This document shows positions 8,326 to 15,596 of a stretch of DNA of 64,000 nt, piece by piece; position 1 is the stretch's first letter, and each line of letters opens with the position of its first letter. The DNA comes from Brevibacillus_D fluminis_A (lineage in GTDB: Bacteria; Bacillota; Bacilli; Brevibacillales; Brevibacillaceae). The stretch covers positions 434,001 to 498,000 of the forward strand of contig NZ_CM125436.1 in assembly GCF_052072235.1 (NCBI RefSeq), written 5' to 3'. The notes beneath the pieces were generated by a model. It ran no database searches, was not told where the DNA came from, and saw only the letters and a list, made by a program, of their open reading frames with translations. The translations under genes were made by a program, and so were the position numbers.

Positions 8326-9072
8326 ATGGTCATCCTGAAATCGAGAGCAGAGATTGAAGAAATGAGAAAAGCCGGCCGAATTGTCGCTGCTTTTCATCAA
8401 GCAATCGCAGGTATGATCCGGCCGGGTGTCACGACGCTCGATATCGAGTCGTTCGCGGTGAGGTTCCTGAAGGAGAATGGCGCCAGGGCTTATACGATCG
8501 GCTACAACGGCTATCCGTTTGCGACATGTGCGTCTGTCAACGACGTCATTGCGCATGGGTTTCCGAGCCGGAAGCCGCTCAAGGAAGGCGACATCGTCAA
8601 AATCGACATCGTTGCACAGGCGGATGGCTGGGTCGGCGATTCAGCTTGGTGTTACGCGGTCGGCGAGGTGTCGGAAGAAGCTCGTAATCTGATGCGGGTA
8701 ACGAAGGAATGCTTATATCTTGGTATCGAAAAAGCTGTCGTCGGAAACCGGATCGGCGATGTGATGCACGCGGTTCAAACCCATGCCGAGCGAAACGGAT
8801 TCTCGGTGGTGCGCGATCTGCTTGGTCATGGCGTAGGAAGGGAGATGCACGAGGAACCTAGTTATCCCCACGTCGGGAAACCGGGCAAAGGGTTCCGCTT
8901 GAAGGAAGGGATGGTATTTACGATCGAGCCGATGCTAAATGCCGGAAAAGCGTTAATGACGGTTGATGCTGACGGATGGACCGCCAGAACCGTTGACGGC
9001 TCGCTTTCCGCACAGTACGAGCATACGGTCGCCATTACTGCGGATGGCCCGATTATATTGACCGCGCAATAG
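8326..9072 (+). CDS. map: type I methionine aminopeptidase
   Basis: Removes N-terminal methionine from nascent proteins. The 248-residue protein has the pita-bread fold metal ligands in order: the two Asp in KIDIVAQADGWVGDSAWCY, His in LLGHGVGREMHEEP, Glu in MVFTIEPML and Glu in QYEHTVAIT. ATG 8326 (MVILKSRAEIEEM) sits 11 nt from AAAGGAG (8308-8314). An in-frame ATG at 8317, overlapping the TetR stop, is only 2 nt from it. The essential map of Bacillota usually lies in the ribosomal protein cluster, so this copy next to a TetR gene is likely a second, accessory enzyme (inference). Confidence 0.92.
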   Translation: MVILKSRAEIEEMRKAGRIVAAFHQAIAGMIRPGVTTLDIESFAVRFLKENGARAYTIGYNGYPFATCASVNDVIAHGFPSRKPLKEGDIVKIDIVAQADGWVGDSAWCYAVGEVSEEARNLMRVTKECLYLGIEKAVVGNRIGDVMHAVQTHAERNGFSVVRDLLGHGVGREMHEEPSYPHVGKPGKGFRLKEGMVFTIEPMLNAGKALMTVDADGWTARTVDGSLSAQYEHTVAITADGPIILTAQ

Positions 9073-9224
9073 AATTCAATCCTTTTATTTGGTCAAATTT
9101 AATTTTGAACGGTGATGTCCTCTTCCAGCTTTCAAACAAAAAAATCGGCCACAGTTTGCGGTTTTGAACACAGCAAGGCAGCCGATTGATTGTTGCTTAC
9201 GGGAGACGTTAGTTGAACAACAAC

Positions 9225-9270
9225 AGCGGTAGTCTAAGACTTTATCAGGGTCTTAAACCACCGCTTTTTC
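9225..9270 (+). terminator. Rho-independent terminator (map transcript or leader)
   Basis: Arms at 9225-9240 and 9250-9265 (AGCGGTAGTCTAAGAC against GTCTTAAACCACCGCT, one mismatch/bulge) followed by TTTTTC. It lies 150 bp after map and could end that operon or act as an attenuator for the next gene. Confidence 0.75.
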
Positions 9271-9366
9271 TTTTATGGATCAGTCTATTCTTTATTTTTC
9301 AAAGTCCGCCGAATTCTCAGTCGAAAAATCTTGTTAGATCAACGGAATCATTTTTCTTATTTACAA

Positions 9367-9379
9367 ACCGACCGTCGGT
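9367..9379. promoter_or_regulatory. TetR-type operator palindrome ACCGACCGTCGGT
   Basis: A perfect 13-bp palindrome around a single central base (ACCGAC-C-GTCGGT), 55 bp before the membrane protein gene. Palindromes of this ACCGAC type are common operators of TetR-family repressors. No TetR gene adjoins it; the nearest is at 7718-8320. Confidence 0.5.
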
Positions 9380-9433
9380 ATGTTACGCTGAATCCAGATC
9401 AAAGAACGGTTCAATCAAAGGAGATGTTCACAA

Positions 9434-10072
9434 ATGAACGTGCCTCAATCCATGAATAAGAAAACAATCATCCGTGGCATCGTGATGACGCTGCTGATCA
9501 ACGGCGCCCTTCCGCTTGCCGTATACCAAATTTTGCTGGGCTATACATCCAGCTTCATCGCTTTATCAATCGCGGCTGCGATCCCGCTGGTCGATAATTT
9601 GTTCAGCCTGATTCGCTATCGCCGCATCGATGTTTTTGCTTCCTTCATGCTGCTTGGCTTTATTTTGAGCCTGGCCGCAGTTTTCATGGGGGGAAACGAG
9701 CAGCTGATTTTGCTGCGTGAGTCGTTTGTCACCGGCGCGCTTGGCTTGCTGTTCTTCTGCTCCTTCTTATTTCCGCGCCCGCTCATTTATTACTTCGCGC
9801 TCCGTTTTACCGTAGGGAACGACCCGCAGCGCGTTGCCGAATTCGCGGCGAAATGGCAGCACGCCCACTTCCGCTTTGTTTTGCGCGTCATGACGTTTGT
9901 ATGGGGAGTGGCCCTCGTCGGGGAAGCCGCTGTGCGCTCGTATTTGGTCTATCATCTGTCGGTTACGCAGTTTTTGGCCGTATCCAATTTCGTCGTCTAC
10001 GGCTTCATCGGGGCCGCGATTTTGTTCACCGTCTATTTCCGCCGCTATTCCCTCAAACGGATTGCCAAATAG
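9434..10072 (+). CDS. VC0807-family-like integral membrane protein
   Basis: A 212-residue polytopic membrane protein with about five or six hydrophobic segments: GIVMTLLINGALPLAVYQIL, a segment ending IPLVDNLFSLIRYRRID, and a last helix FVVYGFIGAAILFTVYF. The pattern with a central PLVDNLFSLIRYRR loop resembles proteins annotated as VC0807 family, whose function is unknown to me. ATG 9434 follows AAAGGAGATG. The palindrome at 9367-9379 lies in its promoter region, so repression by a TetR protein is likely. The acetyltransferase gene starts 12 bp downstream. Confidence 0.6.
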   Translation: MNVPQSMNKKTIIRGIVMTLLINGALPLAVYQILLGYTSSFIALSIAAAIPLVDNLFSLIRYRRIDVFASFMLLGFILSLAAVFMGGNEQLILLRESFVTGALGLLFFCSFLFPRPLIYYFALRFTVGNDPQRVAEFAAKWQHAHFRFVLRVMTFVWGVALVGEAAVRSYLVYHLSVTQFLAVSNFVVYGFIGAAILFTVYFRRYSLKRIAK

Positions 10073-10084
10073 GAGGTATCTGCC

Positions 10085-10579
10085 ATGGAAATCGTTCAAG
10101 CGACGCCGGCGCTCGCAGGGTCCTTGCCCGCCCTGTTTTCCGCGGCGAAAAAGCATCTGCGCAGCCAAGGCATCAAGCAATGGGACTTTTTCTACCCGAA
10201 TTCGTTCCTCATCCGAAACGATGTGAAAAAAGGGGAGCTATACGGGATTCTTGAAGCTGGCCGGTTTATCGCAGCAGTCACGTTAAATACGGTGACGCCG
10301 CGCGAGTACGAGCAAATCTCGTGGACGCATCACCAAGCGCTTGTCATCCATCGACTGGTCGTCAGCCCGGATGTGCAAGGCAGGGGGATTGGGAAGCACA
10401 TGCTCTCCTTTTGCGAGAGTTTTGCCCGCGCGCATCAGTACGACAGCATTCATCTTGATGCGTACAAGGACAATGCGGCAGCCGTATCGTTATACGACCG
10501 CAACGGCTACCAGCGCCGCGGCGAGGTACGGTTCCCAATGCGCCCGCATCCGTTCATTTGTTTTGAAAAAGTATTATAA
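10085..10579 (+). CDS. GNAT-family N-acetyltransferase
   Basis: A 164-residue acetyl-CoA-dependent acetyltransferase. The acetyl-CoA binding loop is visible as VVSPDVQGRGIGKHMLSFCE (residues ~95-114), followed by the expected IHLDAYKDNAAAVSLYDRNGY. The substrate cannot be predicted. ATG 10085 is preceded by AGGAGGT. It lies 12 bp after the membrane protein gene and is probably in the same operon. Confidence 0.88.
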   Translation: MEIVQATPALAGSLPALFSAAKKHLRSQGIKQWDFFYPNSFLIRNDVKKGELYGILEAGRFIAAVTLNTVTPREYEQISWTHHQALVIHRLVVSPDVQGRGIGKHMLSFCESFARAHQYDSIHLDAYKDNAAAVSLYDRNGYQRRGEVRFPMRPHPFICFEKVL

Positions 10580-10594
10580 ACCAACATCCATACG

Positions 10595-10626
10595 ACGGTA
10601 GATGCCAGTGGCTTCTATCGTTTTTT
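10595..10626 (+). terminator. Rho-independent terminator
   Basis: CGGTAGATGCC (10595-10605) pairs with GGCTTCTATCG (10610-10620, one mismatch plus a wobble) across a 4-base loop, then TTTTTT. It ends the acetyltransferase transcript. Confidence 0.7.
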
Positions 10627-10663
10627 GATCGTGTGCAGGCGAAACCAAGACTTCCAGCGCGCA

Positions 10664-10672
10664 TGCTATAAT
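10664..10672 (+). promoter_or_regulatory. extended -10 promoter of the sigma-54-type activator gene
   Basis: TGCTATAAT is a perfect extended -10 element (TGn plus TATAAT). No good -35 is seen. It lies 37 bp before the likely start codon. Confidence 0.5.
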
Positions 10673-10708
10673 AAAAAGAATGAGGGCGGTAAGGTGGAGG
10701 TGGCCGTG

Positions 10709-12088
10709 ATGGGATCGCTCATGCATGACTGGGCAGACGTATTCGATGCCGTTCATAACGATATGATTATTACGGATGGCCGCGGCGTGGTCGTCTATGC
10801 CAACAAGGTGTCAGAAAAGCTGTATCTGATCCCGCGCGAAGAAATTATCGGTAAGTCCGTTTATGAGCTGGAAGATGCCAAAATTTTCTCTCCTTCGATA
10901 ACCAAAATCGTATTGAAGGAAAAGAAGAAGCAGACGCTGATCCAGGAGACGAAATCCGGCGCAAAAGTGCTGGTGACGGCGAATCCGATTTTTGACGAGA
11001 ACGGGGAAATCAAATGGGTCGTCAGCTATTCCTATGACGTGACGGAGCTGCTCCACCTGAAGGAACACGTCAGCCAAATGGAAGAAGATATGAAAAAGGT
11101 GCAAGATGAACTGAATGAGCTGCGCCTGCAAAAACATCTGGAGGACGGCATGGTCGCTTCCAGCTCGGCGATGAAGCAGGTGAAGCAAGCGGTTGAGAAA
11201 ATCGCTGATTTTGACGTAACGATCCTGCTGACCGGAGAATCGGGTGTCGGAAAAAACGTAATCGCCCGGTTCGCCCATGAGCATAGCAGCCGCAAAGACG
11301 CGCCGTTGGTTGAAATCAACTGTGGCAGCATACCGGAGTCGCTATTGGAATCGGAGCTGTTTGGATACGAGCCAGGTTCATTTTCCGGCGCTCAGCAGAA
11401 AGGGAAAAAAGGCTTGGTGGAGGAAGCGGAGGGAGGCACGCTCTTTCTCGATGAGATTGGGGAATTGCCGCTGAACCTGCAGGTGAAGCTCCTCACGCTG
11501 ATTCAACAGAAACGCTTTTATCGGATCGGTGGCACCAAGCCGCTTCAGGTCGATTTTCGGCTGATCGCCGCAACGAATGTCGACCTGAAGGAACGGGTGG
11601 ATGCGGGGACGTTTCGCAAGGACCTGTTTTTCCGGCTGTCCGTGGTCCCGATACACATCCCGCCCCTTCGCGAACGGCCGCAGGACGTGTATGCGATGAT
11701 CACCGCCTTTACCATACGGTTCAATGCACGCTATCAAAAGGATAAAAGCTTTGACGAACAGGCGATTGAAGAGCTGCTGCGCTACCGCTGGCCAGGCAAT
11801 GTGCGCGAGCTGGAGAATTTGGTCGAGCGGCTTATTCTCACATCGGAGGGAAAAAAGATCGGCGTGGAGGATCTGCCCGAAGCGATGCGAAGCAGCGGGA
11901 TCAAATCATGGAGAGCCCAAGAAGGAAAGACGCTGGAGCAGATGATGGAAGAGTACGAGTCCCACATCATCCGCAATGCGTTTGCACAATACAACAGCAC
12001 GCCCAAACTGGCCCGCTATCTGGGCATCAGCCAGACTACTGCGGTGCGCAAAGTGCGGAAGTATGTGCATCAAAAACAGGAAATATAA
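10709..12088 (+). CDS. PAS-containing sigma-54-dependent transcriptional activator
   Basis: A 459-residue enhancer-binding-type protein. Residues ~8-115 are a PAS domain (VHNDMIITDGRGVVVYANK), ~118-145 a coiled-coil linker, ~150-380 the AAA+ domain with Walker A TGESGVGKN (175-183) and Walker B TLFLDEIGE, and the C-terminus a Fis-type HTH (LARYLGISQTTAVRKVRKY). The sigma-54 contact loop reads GSFSGA instead of GAFTGA. ATG 10709 is 8 nt from GGAGG; GTG 10706 is also possible. Architecture resembles RocR and related Bacillota activators. It lies 140 bp before the sulfide oxidation genes, but no convincing -24/-12 promoter is visible there, so the target is unknown. Confidence 0.88.
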   Translation: MGSLMHDWADVFDAVHNDMIITDGRGVVVYANKVSEKLYLIPREEIIGKSVYELEDAKIFSPSITKIVLKEKKKQTLIQETKSGAKVLVTANPIFDENGEIKWVVSYSYDVTELLHLKEHVSQMEEDMKKVQDELNELRLQKHLEDGMVASSSAMKQVKQAVEKIADFDVTILLTGESGVGKNVIARFAHEHSSRKDAPLVEINCGSIPESLLESELFGYEPGSFSGAQQKGKKGLVEEAEGGTLFLDEIGELPLNLQVKLLTLIQQKRFYRIGGTKPLQVDFRLIAATNVDLKERVDAGTFRKDLFFRLSVVPIHIPPLRERPQDVYAMITAFTIRFNARYQKDKSFDEQAIEELLRYRWPGNVRELENLVERLILTSEGKKIGVEDLPEAMRSSGIKSWRAQEGKTLEQMMEEYESHIIRNAFAQYNSTPKLARYLGISQTTAVRKVRKYVHQKQEI

Positions 12089-12089
12089 T

Positions 12090-12123
12090 GGACTGTCGGT
12101 ATCGTGCCGATGGTCCTTTTTTT
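12090..12123 (+). terminator. Rho-independent terminator
   Basis: GGAC-TG-TCGG (from 12090) pairs with CCGA-TG-GTCC (to 12116), followed by seven Ts and TTTC. It separates the activator gene from the sqr operon. Confidence 0.85.
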
Positions 12124-12125
12124 CT

Positions 12126-12173
12126 TTGCAAAAGTAGGGGGAATCCCCTATGGGCTTCAAAAAAGCGCTTACA
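12126..12173 (+). promoter_or_regulatory. sqr operon control region: inverted repeat TAGGGG-GAAT-CCCCTA and cre-like site
   Basis: TTGCAA (12126-12131) and TATGGG (12149-12154), 17 bp apart, are possible -35/-10 elements. Between them lies a perfect inverted repeat TAGGGG (12135-12140) / CCCCTA (12145-12150) with a 4-bp spacer. AAAAAGCGCTTACA (12160-12173) matches the cre consensus at 12 of 14 positions. G/C-tract repeats of this sort resemble operators of the CsoR/CstR (DUF156) family, which includes persulfide sensors, but no such gene is in the window. Function is inferred from position only. Confidence 0.5.
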
Positions 12174-12228
12174 GTACACTAAGGCTACATCAGTAACACA
12201 GGCATACCTCCAGCGAAAGGGGATTTTT

Positions 12229-13428
12229 ATGGCAAATAAGATGCATTACACCGTGGCCATCGTGGGGGCAGGCAGCGCAGGGGTCTCGGTCGCGGCCCGG
12301 CTGATTCGCGGGGCGGGCAAGCTGCGCGGACAGATCGTCATTATTGATCCTGCCGCCAAGCATTATTATCAGCCGCTTTGGACGCTAGTGGGCGGAGGGG
12401 CAGCCAGGAAGGAAGTTACCGAACGCGATCAAGCCAGCGTGATCCCGGACGGGGTGGATTGGCTGCAGGAGTCGGTGGAGCTGTTCTGGCCTGAAGAAAA
12501 GTGGCTCCAAACGCTCGAAGGGACGAGGGTCAGCTATGACTATCTGGTTGTTGCCGCCGGCATCCAGATCGATTGGGACCGGATCAAGGGACTCAAGGAA
12601 AGCATCGGCAAAAACGGCGTTTGCAGCAACTACTCTTATCAATACGTCGACAGCACGTGGGAATTCATTCGCTCGTTTACAGGGGGGCATGCGATTTTTA
12701 CCCAGCCGAATACCCCGGTGAAGTGCGGCGGCGCGCCGCAAAAAATCATGTACTTGGCGGACGACTATTTCCGCAAGTCAGGCGTGCGCAGCAAATCGCA
12801 GGTGACGTTCTGCTCGGCGAACGCCAACATTTTCGCGGTGAAAAAATACGCGGATACGCTGGAGAAAGTGATTGTGCGCAAACAGATCGATACCCGCTAC
12901 CGGCGCAATCTGATCGAAATCAAGCCGGAGACAAAAGAAGCGGTGTTTCAGCATCTGGATACCAATGAGCTGGAAACATTGAAATACGACATGATCCATG
13001 TGACGCCGCCGATGCAGGCGCCCGATTTCATCGCGAAAAGCGCATTGGCCGATGCGGGGGGCTGGGTTGATGTGGACAAATTCACGCTCCAGCACAAACG
13101 CTATGACAATGTGTTCGGGATCGGCGATTGCAGCAATTTGCCTACCTCCAAAACAGGTGCAGCGATCCGCAAGCAGGCACCGACCGTCGCGCTGAATTTG
13201 CTTTCGCTGATGAAGGGCGAACCGCTTGCAGCCGAATATGATGGGTATACGTCATGCCCGCTGGTTACGGGCTACAACAAGCTTGTATTGGCTGAATTCG
13301 ATTACAACCTGACGCCGCAGGAATCATTTCCGTTCGATCAGTCGCAAGAGCGGATGAGCATGTACCTGCTGAAAAAAGAAGCGCTTCCGATCATGTATTG
13401 GGACGGCATGCTGAAAGGGCTCATGTAA
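12229..13428 (+). CDS. sqr: sulfide:quinone oxidoreductase, type II
   Basis: Oxidises sulfide to a persulfide or polysulfide and reduces membrane quinone. The 399-residue flavoprotein has the FAD motif VGAGSAG (12-18) and both redox cysteines in type II contexts: C166 in TPVKCGGAPQKIMYL and C301 in GIGDCSNLPTSKTG. These match the two catalytic cysteines of the mitochondrial SQOR group. A third Cys at 132 is less conserved. The frame is open far upstream, but ATG 12229 (MANKMHYTVAIVGAG), preceded by AAAGGGG, gives the normal N-terminus. It is the first gene of a block with a DUF1641 protein and a persulfide dioxygenase. Confidence 0.93.
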   Translation: MANKMHYTVAIVGAGSAGVSVAARLIRGAGKLRGQIVIIDPAAKHYYQPLWTLVGGGAARKEVTERDQASVIPDGVDWLQESVELFWPEEKWLQTLEGTRVSYDYLVVAAGIQIDWDRIKGLKESIGKNGVCSNYSYQYVDSTWEFIRSFTGGHAIFTQPNTPVKCGGAPQKIMYLADDYFRKSGVRSKSQVTFCSANANIFAVKKYADTLEKVIVRKQIDTRYRRNLIEIKPETKEAVFQHLDTNELETLKYDMIHVTPPMQAPDFIAKSALADAGGWVDVDKFTLQHKRYDNVFGIGDCSNLPTSKTGAAIRKQAPTVALNLLSLMKGEPLAAEYDGYTSCPLVTGYNKLVLAEFDYNLTPQESFPFDQSQERMSMYLLKKEALPIMYWDGMLKGLM

Positions 13429-13457
13429 AACCGCCACAAGTGAAAGGAGGCAGGCAT

Positions 13458-14069
13458 ATGGAAATCGCACAGCAACAAGGAGCGTTTCCCGACGCAACCA
13501 AGCCGGAGGCCGAACGGACGAATGCCGCATTGCTGCAGGAGCTTGCCGATCCGGCCGTTCAGGATTCGCTGGTCGAGCTGATTCGCAAGCTGCCGCGCAT
13601 TGCAGCGGCGGTGAGCACGGCGGAGCGGGGGATCGAGCTTGTTTCTGCCGTAGCGGGCGACAAGGCGACGCTCTCCTCGGTCGCAGAACGGATCGATCAG
13701 GCGTGGACGAAATTGAATATCGATCACGAAACGTTGGATGCCCTCATTACGCTGATCGAAAAGCTGCCAAAGCTGGTAAAGATGATCACGGTGTTCGAGC
13801 AGCTGTACGACACGGCAGAAGCGGTGCTATCGGATAAGCAATCGATGAATCAATTGCTCGGCGATGTGAAGGAGCTAGCATCCCCCGTCACCCAGCCGCT
13901 GGAAGAAGGCATTTCCGTCTTGAAAGAGGCAAAGGCGCGGGCAGAAACGAGCACACAGCGGTTTTCGCTCTTTGCCGTCATGCGCATGCTGGGCGACCCG
14001 ACGGTCCAGAGCGGGCTGCGTTTTACGCAATCGCTTCTGGATGTCGTAGCTGAAAGGAAAAAACCATAG
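13458..14069 (+). CDS. DUF1641-domain protein, putative accessory of the sulfide:quinone oxidoreductase
   Basis: A 203-residue, mostly helical soluble protein with no signal peptide or transmembrane segment. Two similar blocks are visible: LQELADPAVQDSLVELIRKL (~28-47) and the C-terminal MRMLGDPTVQSGLRFTQSLL, a pattern (L-DP-VQ-L) characteristic of DUF1641 proteins. These are known to be encoded next to sulfide:quinone oxidoreductases and formate dehydrogenase subunits; their biochemical role is not established. ATG 13458 follows AAAGGAGG. It sits 29 bp after sqr and 16 bp before the dioxygenase, so it is part of the same operon. Quinone-enzyme assembly or membrane docking is speculation. Confidence 0.82.
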   Translation: MEIAQQQGAFPDATKPEAERTNAALLQELADPAVQDSLVELIRKLPRIAAAVSTAERGIELVSAVAGDKATLSSVAERIDQAWTKLNIDHETLDALITLIEKLPKLVKMITVFEQLYDTAEAVLSDKQSMNQLLGDVKELASPVTQPLEEGISVLKEAKARAETSTQRFSLFAVMRMLGDPTVQSGLRFTQSLLDVVAERKKP

Positions 14070-14085
14070 AGGAGGAAGCTTTACC

Positions 14086-15507
14086 ATGCTGTTGCGTTAT
14101 TTTTACGATGAAAAACTGGCGCATGCGTCCTATTTGGTCGGGTGCCAAAAAACGGGAGAGGCGATCGTCATCGATCCATCCCGCGACATCGCTCCTTATC
14201 TTGCGGTTGCGAAAGCGGAGGGCGTCCGGATTGTCGCCGCGACGGAAACGCACATTCATGCTGATTTCGTCTCCGGGGCGCGGGAATTGGCTGTCGGTCA
14301 GGGAGCAAAGCTGTTTCTCTCCGATGAAGGGGACGAGGAATGGAAATATCAATACCTGACCGGTCTGCCGCATCAGTTGCTGAAGGATGGGGACCGGTTC
14401 GCGATCGGCAACATCTGGTTCGAGGTGATGCACACGCCTGGGCATACGCCGGAAAGCATTTCACTCGTGCTGACGGATAAAGGCGGAGCCGCTGATCGAC
14501 CGATGGGGATTTTCACCGGAGACTTTGTGTTCGTCGGCGATGTGGGCCGTCCGGATTTGCTGGAAAAAGCAGTCGGTGTGAAAGGCTCGGCAGACGGCGG
14601 GGCGCGCCAGATGTTCCAGTCGCTCAAACGCTTCAAGGAGCTGCCCGACTATTTGCAGGTGTGGCCGGCACATGGCGCTGGCAGCGCGTGCGGAAAGGCG
14701 CTGGGCGCAGTTCCCTCCTCGACGGTCGGCTATGAGAAGCTGTTCAACTGGGCGCTTGCAATCGATGAGGAAGAAGCGTTCGTCGCTGCGCTGCTTGACG
14801 GTCAGCCTGAACCGCCCGCCTATTTCAAATATATGAAACTGGCCAACAAAAACGGACCAGCGTTGCTCGCCGATCTGCCGAAAACAGAACAGCTGGCGGC
14901 GACAGTCGAGACGGTTTCCACGCTGCTTGCTAACGGTGCCGCCATTCTGGATACGCGCGCGAGTAGCCACTATGCCAAAGGGCATATCGAAGGGACGTTC
15001 AACATTCCCTATAACAAATCGTTTACCAGCTGGGCCGGCTGGCTGGTCGATTACGAGCGGCCGCTGAACCTGATCTGCGAGCCAGGGCAGCTGACAGGTA
15101 TGCTGCGGGATTTGCGCGCGATAGGAATCGACAACGTACCCGGCTTCATCGATTTGACGGTGTATGACCGCTATGCGGAAGCAGACGTTCAGCTGGAGGC
15201 ATACGAAGAGGTGGACCCGGCCCAAATCGCCGCCCAAGTGGAGAGCGGGGATGTCTGCGTGCTGGACGTGCGCAATCAGAGCGAATGGAAGGAAGGGCAT
15301 ATTCCCGGTGCCACCCATATTATGCTCGGGACGCTGCCAAGACGGCTCGCGGAGGTCCCGGCGGAGAAACCGCTCGTGGTACAATGCCGCTCCGGCGCCC
15401 GCTCCGCAATGGCTTGCAGCATCCTGCAGGCGAATGGACACAAACGGGTCATGAATTTGACCGGGGGCATCCTGCAGTGGGCGAAAGCCGGTCTGCCACA
15501 GGTGTAA
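14086..15507 (+). CDS. persulfide dioxygenase fused to two rhodanese domains (CstB-like)
   Basis: A 473-residue fusion that should oxidise the glutathione, bacillithiol or CoA persulfide made after SQR, giving sulfite, thiosulfate or both. The metallo-beta-lactamase domain (~1-245) shows THIHADFVSG, HTPGHTPES, TGDFVFVGDVGRPDLL and VWPAHGAGSACGKALG, the ETHE1-type ligand set. The first rhodanese domain (~285-365) has LICEPGQ where the active loop should be and may be catalytically different. The second (~385-473) has the canonical Cys loop QCRSGARSAM. This order matches CstB of Staphylococcus. AGGAGG precedes the ATG, 16 bp after the DUF1641 gene. Confidence 0.92.
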   Translation: MLLRYFYDEKLAHASYLVGCQKTGEAIVIDPSRDIAPYLAVAKAEGVRIVAATETHIHADFVSGARELAVGQGAKLFLSDEGDEEWKYQYLTGLPHQLLKDGDRFAIGNIWFEVMHTPGHTPESISLVLTDKGGAADRPMGIFTGDFVFVGDVGRPDLLEKAVGVKGSADGGARQMFQSLKRFKELPDYLQVWPAHGAGSACGKALGAVPSSTVGYEKLFNWALAIDEEEAFVAALLDGQPEPPAYFKYMKLANKNGPALLADLPKTEQLAATVETVSTLLANGAAILDTRASSHYAKGHIEGTFNIPYNKSFTSWAGWLVDYERPLNLICEPGQLTGMLRDLRAIGIDNVPGFIDLTVYDRYAEADVQLEAYEEVDPAQIAAQVESGDVCVLDVRNQSEWKEGHIPGATHIMLGTLPRRLAEVPAEKPLVVQCRSGARSAMACSILQANGHKRVMNLTGGILQWAKAGLPQV

Positions 15508-15596
15508 AAAAAGCGCAAACAGAAGGCAGGGATCGGCGGCTTCAGCCAGAAGCTATTGTGAGGTGGACCACTTTGCCAACTGAGGATGTGCGGAAC

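Larger units (their letters stand above)
9073..9433 (+). other. gene-free stretch with two hairpins and a TetR-type palindrome
   Basis: No convincing gene is visible. It contains an inverted repeat AATCGGC (9143-9149) / GCCGATT (9181-9187) without a T run, a terminator at 9225-9270 and a palindrome at 9367-9379. A 74-codon open frame at 9213-9437 overlaps the terminator and was rejected as a gene. Confidence 0.5.

Noticed and set aside
9213..9437. 74-codon open frame on the plus strand
   Set aside because: It runs through a clear terminator hairpin and a TetR-type palindrome, has no ribosome binding site and shows no domain-like sequence.
12153..12166. Possible sigma-54 promoter (GG-N10-GC) before sqr
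   Set aside because: Only the GG and GC and one further base fit TGGCAC-N5-TTGC; this spacing occurs often by chance.
11908..12228. Longer N-terminus for the sulfide:quinone oxidoreductase
   Set aside because: The frame is open upstream but overlaps the activator gene end and its terminator; ATG 12229 with AAAGGGG gives the standard FAD-domain start.
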